This document shows, piece after piece, positions 1-4,736 of a stretch of DNA of 9,455 nucleotides (position 1 is the first letter of the stretch; every line of letters starts with the position of its first letter). A program made the position numbers and the translations under genes. A model generated the notes under the pieces. The model did not search any database. It saw only the letters and a program-made list of their open reading frames with translations, and was not told where the DNA came from. The stretch comes from Acidobacteriota bacterium (GTDB lineage: Bacteria > Acidobacteriota > Terriglobia > Acidoferrales > 2-02-FULL-67-57): the NCBI GenBank assembly GCA_016210895.1, contig JACQTG010000207.1, positions 1-9,455 on the forward strand, given 5' to 3'.

Positions 1-2507
1 ACCCGGAAAAGCTCGCTCAACTGCCCGATCCCGAGGGCTTCCGCCGCGCCATCGCGCTCTGGCGCGCCTACACCGGCCGGCGCGAGTTACTTCCCAACCT
101 GCGCCGCTATTTCTACGAGCAGGGCGTGCGTGCCGTCGAGATGTACTCAGCCACGGTGACGCTGTCCTCAGCCGCCTGGTCGCTGATCGATACCGGCCAG
201 CCGACGGTAATCAAGAAGCATATGGCCTTCAGCCGGCAGAACGGCTATCTGCGCTCGCACCTGGATGGCTTGCGGGACTCGTTCGAGTTTATTTTCCGCG
301 ACGCGCGCAAGACCAACGCCCAGTGGAATCTCGACCAGGCCGGCGTGAGCCTGTTTTCCGACGCCTTCAACCCGCTGCGGGTATACGTCACGCCGCAGTT
401 GCTGCATCGACAACGCGGCAGCGAATACATCAACTACTTGAAAGGCTTGACCCGGCACTGGGCGAGCGGCGGCCATCCCTTCTCGCGCCCGTTTGAGGTG
501 GTGGGCCACCATTTCGCCCGGCGCGTGAAGGGGATGGACTATCCCGATTTCACCGAAGATTTCATGGCCGACCACTTGGCGGAAATGCTCCTGGCGCGCG
601 ATTTCAGCGGCCAGGAGCAGTACGACTATCTCTCCACCTTCTTCCCCATCGTCGACCACCAGCACCACGTGGACCCGAACCCGGAGAACATCGTCTTCCG
701 CATGCTGCGGCTCGACCGGCGCGTGGGGCGGATTCTGGCGGCGGTGGAGCGGAGCCAGCGGCGCGAGGAGACGATTGTCACGCTCATTTCCGACCACGGC
801 TCCGAGTACCAGCCCGGCCAGATCAATCTTTCCTTCCCCCTGACGCGTGTCTTCCGCTCGCCGCTGTTCGGCGGGCACACGGTGGCGACGGTGATGGCGG
901 AAAATTCGGCGCGCGCGCTGACTACCCTTCCAGGGATCGACTTCCCGCGCGTCTACGAGAGTCCCTTTTCTCCCTACGGGAAAGCGCGGCCCGGGGGGGA
1001 GGACGACTACGTGACCGCCTTCATCGACAATTTCGGCAACGCCCGCGCCGAAATCCATCTGCGCAATAATGATTTGAACCGGCTCCATCTGCTCTTGCTC
1101 GCGCGCGCTTCGCGGCGGCTCAGCCAGGACGACCGGAGCCGGCTGCGTGCGCACCTCGCTGAGACACTTGCCGCCCTCCGCGCGTGGCTGGAGAGCGAGC
1201 GCCAGGCCTACCACGACTACCGCACCGGCGTGCTCGCCTGGCTGCCGCAACTCGAACAGCGCAAGGACACCTACTGGAGCGATGCGGCGGCGCGGCTGCG
1301 GGGAGAAGCGCTGCGTGATGCGGGGCAGTTGCGCGTCCTCGACCTCCTGTGGGACCTCTGCCAGGCCGAAGACCCGCTGGCGTGGCTCGACCAGCACCGC
1401 CCGAAGATCCCCGCGCTCATCCCCAAGAAGTACTTCGGGCCGCGCAATTCGCTCTACCAGCTCAGCCACTACACCATCGGCCTCACTGACGACTGGAACT
1501 GGATCGAGACCACCGCCGACCACCAGGGCCGGACGGTGCCGATGAACTACTTTGAGATTCTCACCGGCTATCGGGCGCTGAATCCGCCGGCGAGCGGTGA
1601 GCCGGACCCGTTTGACCTGATCGTGGCCGAGGTTCCGGTGGACGCGGTGGCCCGTGCGGGGCACGAGCAGGGCTGGTGGGACGCCGGGACGCCACTGGAG
1701 CAAGCTTTGTGGGTGCTGTCGAGTGCGGAGGAAGAGCGCCGAGGCGGGCAGGCGCTCCTGCTCGAAGCGGAAGATGGTCGCCTGCGTTACCTACCTCTCC
1801 GCCGCCTGGTGCCACAGCCCGGTGGCTCCGTGGACGTTGAACGGAGCGACGCGTGCGACCCGCTGGGGTTGCTCGGCGACCCGGAGTTTCGGCCCCCGAC
1901 GGGTGAGTCGGCGGCGGCCTGGCTCGAACGCTTCCACAGCCCCGAGGAGTGGTTGGAGGCGACGGCGCGCACGCGCTACAGCAACGCTCCGGTCGTGCTT
2001 GCCGACATCATGCGCTTCAATGCAGCACGCTTTATCGATAATCCGGCGTTTCAGCAGCGCTTGACCGGATTTTCCTCGCCGGAGTTCAAGCAGCGCTACC
2101 TGCGTGGGCTCCGCTGGAAATACGCTTCCGGGCAGCCGGAGCTGCGTGTCTGGAGCGCGCGGTTGTGGAACTTTTCCTCCAAGACCTACACCTCCGGCGG
2201 CAGCCACGGGGGACTGGTGCCCCAAGTCAGCCACGTGGCCTTCTATCTCTGGGGCGGCGCGCGCACGGGCGTGCAGCCGGGGCAGGTGCTGCACGAACCC
2301 AGCACCACACTCGACATCGTGCCCACCCTGGCAGCCGCCCTGGGCATGCTCGACGACCAGGGTCGAGTCCTGCCGCAGCCTGGCGCGGTGCGTGACCGCG
2401 CCTTTCTGCCTTTTCCGGGACGCGTGTTGTCGCTTTGGGCCCCGGAGGAAGCTCCCGCCGTAGCCAACCGGCGCAAATTGCCCGCGCTCTTTGACCCTTG
2501 CTTCTGA
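1..2507 (+). CDS. Alkaline-phosphatase-superfamily (type I phosphodiesterase-like) protein, 5' partial
   Basis: The reading frame is open from base 3 to the TGA at 2505-2507, so the true start is upstream; a GTG at 126 is only an internal candidate. The N-terminal visible part has the family's 'LPNLRRYFYEQGVRAVEMYS' type stretch followed by TLSSAAWSLIDTG, which aligns with the nucleophile segment ending in TG; Ser codon 165-167 is the likeliest nucleophile. Metal-site motifs follow: DHQHH (654-668, D-x3-H), SDHG (789-800) and GGSHGG (His at 2205-2207), then TLDIVPTLAAALGM, the usual family C-terminal signature. Only the first Asp-Gly metal motif and any signal peptide should lie off the window. 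Between SDHG and GGSHGG are about 470 residues, far more than in ordinary family members. The family hydrolyses or transfers phosphate esters, and includes lipid head-group transferases. The substrate is unknown; the next gene, 29 bases on, suggests a lipid or CDP-alcohol product. The superfamily call is firm, the specific function is not. Confidence 0.8.
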   Translation, partial: PEKLAQLPDPEGFRRAIALWRAYTGRRELLPNLRRYFYEQGVRAVEMYSATVTLSSAAWSLIDTGQPTVIKKHMAFSRQNGYLRSHLDGLRDSFEFIFRDARKTNAQWNLDQAGVSLFSDAFNPLRVYVTPQLLHRQRGSEYINYLKGLTRHWASGGHPFSRPFEVVGHHFARRVKGMDYPDFTEDFMADHLAEMLLARDFSGQEQYDYLSTFFPIVDHQHHVDPNPENIVFRMLRLDRRVGRILAAVERSQRREETIVTLISDHGSEYQPGQINLSFPLTRVFRSPLFGGHTVATVMAENSARALTTLPGIDFPRVYESPFSPYGKARPGGEDDYVTAFIDNFGNARAEIHLRNNDLNRLHLLLLARASRRLSQDDRSRLRAHLAETLAALRAWLESERQAYHDYRTGVLAWLPQLEQRKDTYWSDAAARLRGEALRDAGQLRVLDLLWDLCQAEDPLAWLDQHRPKIPALIPKKYFGPRNSLYQLSHYTIGLTDDWNWIETTADHQGRTVPMNYFEILTGYRALNPPASGEPDPFDLIVAEVPVDAVARAGHEQGWWDAGTPLEQALWVLSSAEEERRGGQALLLEAEDGRLRYLPLRRLVPQPGGSVDVERSDACDPLGLLGDPEFRPPTGESAAAWLERFHSPEEWLEATARTRYSNAPVVLADIMRFNAARFIDNPAFQQRLTGFSSPEFKQRYLRGLRWKYASGQPELRVWSARLWNFSSKTYTSGGSHGGLVPQVSHVAFYLWGGARTGVQPGQVLHEPSTTLDIVPTLAAALGMLDDQGRVLPQPGAVRDRAFLPFPGRVLSLWAPEEAPAVANRRKLPALFDPCF

Positions 2508-2514
2508 ACGTGGT

Positions 2515-2521
2515 AAGGTGA
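2515..2521 (+). promoter_or_regulatory. Ribosome binding site for the CDP-alcohol phosphatidyltransferase gene
   Basis: AAGGTGA is the only good Shine-Dalgarno match before this gene. It lies 15 bases from the TTG at 2537 and 27 bases from the alternative GTG at 2549. A stop codon at 2519-2521 in the same frame limits any earlier start. The spacing to TTG is long but better, so TTG is preferred; no ATG occurs near the beginning of this frame. Confidence 0.4.
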
Positions 2522-2536
2522 GCCGATTGTGTAGCT

Positions 2537-3823
2537 TTGCGGTCGCTCGTGATCCGAACCGCTGTCCTTATCAATCTGACACGTAGCGGCGATGCCGCCC
2601 GCCCGATCGGGGGCCTGTCTCCGCGTGTGCGTGCAGTCCTGGCAGCACGGCAGGCGGGGGTGGAAGAGATTCTTCTCGTGGGCGGTGACGACCCTGCCGG
2701 CTGGCTGCCAGCGCGCGCCCAGCCTGGGACGCGCTGGCTCCCGGCGGAGGGGCAAAACGAGCTCCGGGTCTTGCAGGCAGCGCGCGAGCACGTCCGCCAA
2801 CCTTTTTTGCTGTTCTTCGCCGATTCGGTCGTGGACCCGGCAGCGCTGGCCTGGCTGCGCCAGAGCTCCCTCGACGGGCACTTCTTAGTGCGGGTCGAGC
2901 CGCCGGCGGTGCAGAACGGCGAAGCCGCCAGCGTCTTTGTCGCCAGTTCGGAGCTGTTGGGGCGTCTCGACACCCTGCCGAGCGACCTGGAGACGGTCGA
3001 GGAACTCTGGACCCGCTTGAACGGGCAGGGCGCCAGCCTCACTGAGGTCGCGCAGGGACGCACCTGGGAGCGCACGACGGCCCGGCAGCGGCTCGCGCAA
3101 ATCGAGCGGGAATTGAGCCTCGTCCATCTCAAGCCCACCGATGGCATCTACGCGCGCTTCAACAAGACGGTGATTGCGGAGCCGTTGATTCGCTTCTTTG
3201 TGCACACGCGGGCAACGCCGAATCTGATTACCGGGCTGGGCTTGGTGCTGGCCGTGCTCGCGGGCGTGGTCTTTTCCTTGGGCGGTTATCTCTGGTCGGT
3301 GCTGGCGGCGCTGCTTTATTACGCCTCGGCCATCATGGATCACGTGGATGGAATGGTGGCGCGGCTCAGGTTCCAGCAGAGCGACTTCGGGACGTGGTTT
3401 GAAACCGCGGTGGATTACGTCAGCTACCTGGCTCTGATTGTGGGCCTGACGACGGGGCTTTACCGGGACACCGGGTCGGGCTTCTACCTCATTGTGGGCC
3501 TGGTGTTTCTCTCCGGCGCCATTGCCAGCTTCATCGTCCAGAGCCACCAGCGCAAACGCATCAGCGGCGACAAGCCCGGCGACTACATTCGCCGCTTCCA
3601 TATCCGCACGGAGGCCGCCAGCCGAAACTTTCTGCATCGGTTCAGCCGCCACTGCTACTTCGTGGCGCGCCGCGCCTTCTTCCCCTACTTCGTCCTGGTA
3701 ATGTGCCTGTTGAATCTGCGCGGGCCGGCACTGGTGATGTGTACGATTGGCGCCCACGTATTTTGGCTGCTGGTGCTCTACAATAATCGCTTGTTCGTGC
3801 GCGGGCGGGCCCGGGCAAATTAG
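2537..3823 (+). CDS. Nucleotidyltransferase-like / CDP-alcohol phosphatidyltransferase fusion protein
   Basis: A 428-residue two-domain protein. Residues about 8-150 look like a MobA/cytidylyltransferase fold: GGLSPRVRAVLAARQAGV then EEILLVGGDD, and later PFLLFFADSVVD, resembling the Asp-containing product strand. The nucleotide-binding AAGxGxR signature is not recognisable, so this part may be degenerate. Residues about 215-420 are a CDP-alcohol phosphotransferase with roughly six membrane segments, opening with ATPNLIT. Its signature reads D268-x2-D271-G-x2-A-R276-x8-G285-x3-E289-x3-D293, with Glu where the third Asp is expected. The family moves a phospho-alcohol from a CDP-activated donor to an acceptor in the inner membrane. 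The same domain order is known in archaeal/bacterial inositol-1-phosphate cytidylyltransferase/DIPP synthase fusions, but the substrate here cannot be read. It starts with TTG (GTG at 2549 possible) and probably shares a transcript with the preceding phosphodiesterase-like gene. Confidence 0.85.
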   Translation: MRSLVIRTAVLINLTRSGDAARPIGGLSPRVRAVLAARQAGVEEILLVGGDDPAGWLPARAQPGTRWLPAEGQNELRVLQAAREHVRQPFLLFFADSVVDPAALAWLRQSSLDGHFLVRVEPPAVQNGEAASVFVASSELLGRLDTLPSDLETVEELWTRLNGQGASLTEVAQGRTWERTTARQRLAQIERELSLVHLKPTDGIYARFNKTVIAEPLIRFFVHTRATPNLITGLGLVLAVLAGVVFSLGGYLWSVLAALLYYASAIMDHVDGMVARLRFQQSDFGTWFETAVDYVSYLALIVGLTTGLYRDTGSGFYLIVGLVFLSGAIASFIVQSHQRKRISGDKPGDYIRRFHIRTEAASRNFLHRFSRHCYFVARRAFFPYFVLVMCLLNLRGPALVMCTIGAHVFWLLVLYNNRLFVRGRARAN

Positions 3824-3834
3824 GAGCCCCGGGC
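3809..3834 (+). terminator. GC-rich hairpin over the stop codon, possible terminator
   Basis: GCCCGGGC (3809-3816) can pair with GCCC-C-GGGC (3826-3834), giving an 8-bp stem with one bulged C and a 9-base loop that contains the TAG stop of the phosphatidyltransferase gene. No T-run follows, so it is not a classical intrinsic terminator; it could mark the transcript's 3' end or simply reflect GC-rich sequence. Confidence 0.3.
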
Positions 3835-3949
3835 GTTATCTCGTTGCCAGAGGACGACTTAGAGGCACGAACGGTAGTCCCAGATGCACGCTAGGACTCG
3901 CCTCCTACATGGCTCGTTGCTCCCGGTCCATTTTCCGCCTCCCGGGGCA

Positions 3950-3977
3950 TTGACCTCTGAGCAGGAATCACTACCAT
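3950..3977 (+). promoter_or_regulatory. Candidate sigma70-type promoter for the PilZ gene
   Basis: TTGACC (3950-3955; 5 of 6 against TTGACA) is separated by 16 bases from TACCAT (3972-3977; 4 of 6 against TATAAT). It lies 78 bases before the PilZ start codon, after the hairpin ending the previous operon. Such matches arise by chance often, so this remains a suggestion. Confidence 0.35.
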
Positions 3978-4008
3978 ACCGGGCGATTGGTTCGCGAAAT
4001 AGGTTTCC

Positions 4009-4024
4009 AGCCCGGAGGGCTTTT
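4009..4024 (+). other. Short GGA-triloop hairpin with T-run in the PilZ leader
   Basis: AGCCC (4009-4013), GGA loop, GGGCT (4017-4021), then TTT. The 5-bp perfect stem followed by T residues could act as a weak attenuator or as a protein-binding hairpin in the leader RNA. The core CCCGGAGGGC also occurs in the leader of the pilus ATPase gene (4688-4697), at a similar distance from the start codon. Confidence 0.3.
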
Positions 4025-4054
4025 CCGACTCCGACCACGAGGTGAAGCAGAACA

Positions 4055-4414
4055 ATGACTGTGGCAGCCGATCGACGCCGTGCTCAACGTTTCCCACTGA
4101 CATTGCCGTTGGAGGTTAAGTGGCAGGAGCCCGCGGGTGAGGCGCGCCAGCCCGCCAACATCCGCGACATCAGCGCCACCGGGGTTTACTTCTTGCTCGA
4201 CCGCGAGTTGGATCCCACGAGCAAGGTGGAGTTCTTCGTTCGTCTGAACATTGAGGGGGCGCCCACCGGGGGCATTCTGTTGCATTGTGTCGGGAGCATC
4301 GTACGGGTGGAGCGCCAGGATGGGGATGTGGGCATTGCTGCCAGCATCGACCGCTACCGCTTTGTGCGGCCGGGGGAGATGCCGCTAGGTACGGAGAACC
4401 AGGGGGAAGAGTAA
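4055..4414 (+). CDS. Single-domain PilZ protein (c-di-GMP receptor)
   Basis: A 119-residue soluble protein made of one PilZ domain. The two c-di-GMP-binding parts are both visible: the Arg-rich RxxxR turn near the N-terminus (R8-x3-R12 within RRRAQR, followed by FPL) and the DxSxxG strand, DISATG, at residues 38-43. The remainder (about 44-110) has the barrel pattern ending in VGSIVRVE and GIAASIDRY, typical of the family. Length matches stand-alone PilZ proteins. The ATG has a good GAGGTGA site 9 bases upstream. The gene stands alone, with 220 bases before and 322 after it, but it is next to a type IV pilus operon on the same strand. By family knowledge it should sense c-di-GMP in the cytoplasm; regulation of the neighbouring pilus ATPase is an inference from position. 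Confidence 0.9.
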   Translation: MTVAADRRRAQRFPLTLPLEVKWQEPAGEARQPANIRDISATGVYFLLDRELDPTSKVEFFVRLNIEGAPTGGILLHCVGSIVRVERQDGDVGIAASIDRYRFVRPGEMPLGTENQGEE

Positions 4415-4427
4415 GCCGGAAAGGCAT

Positions 4428-4450
4428 TGGAAGTTGTGCTGGTTCTTCCA
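4428..4450 (+). terminator. Hairpin after the PilZ gene, possible weak terminator
   Basis: TGGAAG (4428-4433) and CTTCCA (4445-4450) form a perfect 6-bp stem with an 11-base loop, 14 bases after the PilZ stop. It is followed by CGGTGGGGGG rather than T residues, so intrinsic termination is doubtful. Confidence 0.25.
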
Positions 4451-4518
4451 CGGTGGGGGGAGCGATGGACATAGAATCAGCTAACCCGCCTTGATTCCAC
4501 AGGATAGAAAAGGATTAG

Positions 4519-4534
4519 TAGGACTTAATTCCTA
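4519..4534. repeat. Imperfect 16-bp palindrome, operator-like
   Basis: TAGGACTTAATTCCTA reads as TAGGA-C-TTAA-T-TCCTA: seven of eight pairs are complementary around a TTAA centre. It is flanked by GATTAG (4513-4518) and CTAATC (4532-4537), an overlapping inverted repeat that could form a longer hairpin. Symmetry of this kind suits a dimeric DNA-binding regulator. The sequence belongs to no operator I recognise. Confidence 0.35.
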
Positions 4535-4601
4535 ATCGGGGGACAGATACTAGAGCCCGTTGGGAGTAGGCGTATGCGAGCCAATTCCGCCTTTGTCATC
4601 A

Positions 4602-4630
4602 TTGACTCCCAGTGGGCGATTGCCGATGAT
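4602..4630 (+). promoter_or_regulatory. Candidate sigma70-type promoter for the pilus operon
   Basis: TTGACT (4602-4607; 5 of 6) and GATGAT (4625-4630; 4 of 6) are separated by the ideal 17 bases. A start of transcription near 4637 would leave a leader of about 100 bases before the ATPase gene. The -35 box sits in CATTGAC, the same heptamer seen at the candidate PilZ promoter. No convincing sigma54 -24/-12 pair was found. Confidence 0.4.
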
Positions 4631-4683
4631 GGCTAGCCACTAGCAGGGAATTATTATTCGCCTGGGGCAGCGTTTCTTTTCAT

Positions 4684-4704
4684 CTTTCCCGGAGGGCAGG
4701 AAAG
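4684..4704 (+). other. Leader hairpin before the pilus ATPase gene
   Basis: CTTTCC (4684-4689) can pair with GGAAAG (4699-4704), a 6-bp perfect stem with a 9-base loop that includes GGAGGG. An alternative fold is CCC-GGA-GGG (4688-4696). It lies 32 bases before the start codon and could affect translation, but nothing beyond complementarity supports a role. Confidence 0.3.
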
Positions 4705-4736
4705 ACCGAGGTAGTGTTGTCCGCAGAGGAGCGCCG

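Larger units (their letters stand above)
3835..4054 (+). other. Intergenic leader before the PilZ gene
   Basis: About 220 bases without a convincing gene. It contains the candidate promoter at 3950-3977, a small hairpin at 4009-4021 (AGCCC, loop GGA, GGGCT, then TTT) and the PilZ ribosome binding site GAGGTGA at 4039-4045. A 53-codon frame (3884-4045) has no ribosome binding site and was not accepted. No riboswitch motif I know, including GEMM-type c-di-GMP aptamers, is visible. Confidence 0.5.
4415..4736 (+). other. Intergenic region before the pilus operon
   Basis: A 322-base gap, visibly richer in A and T than the genes around it. From left to right it holds a hairpin (4428-4450), an imperfect 16-base palindrome (4519-4534), a possible 20-codon ORF (4574-4636), a candidate promoter (4602-4630), a second hairpin (4684-4704) and the AGAGGAG ribosome binding site (4724-4730) of the ATPase gene. 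I see no protein gene of normal size, no tRNA and no recognisable riboswitch. Confidence 0.55.

Noticed and set aside
168..1703. 511-codon open frame on the minus strand
   Set aside because: It lies wholly opposite the phosphodiesterase-like gene, whose motifs are clear. The product is rich in Arg, Val, Ala and Gly with no domain pattern, as expected from the third-position GC bias of the real gene.
2227..3147. 306-codon minus-strand frame bridging the first two genes
   Set aside because: It crosses the junction of two well-supported plus-strand genes, and the product is Arg/Ser/Pro-rich without domains.
3884..4045. 53-codon plus-strand frame in the PilZ leader
   Set aside because: There is no ribosome binding site, the composition is Pro/Arg-rich, and it ends inside the PilZ ribosome binding site; likely chance.
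3824..4736. GEMM-type c-di-GMP/cGAMP riboswitch in either leader
   Set aside because: Geobacter-type pilus genes can carry these, so I looked for the conserved GGCAAACC, GAAA tetraloop and ACGCAAAGCC blocks; none is present.
4415..4736. Sigma54 promoter for the pilus operon
   Set aside because: The best try, TGGGGCA at about 4662 with TTCTT downstream, lacks the GC of the -12 element at proper spacing.
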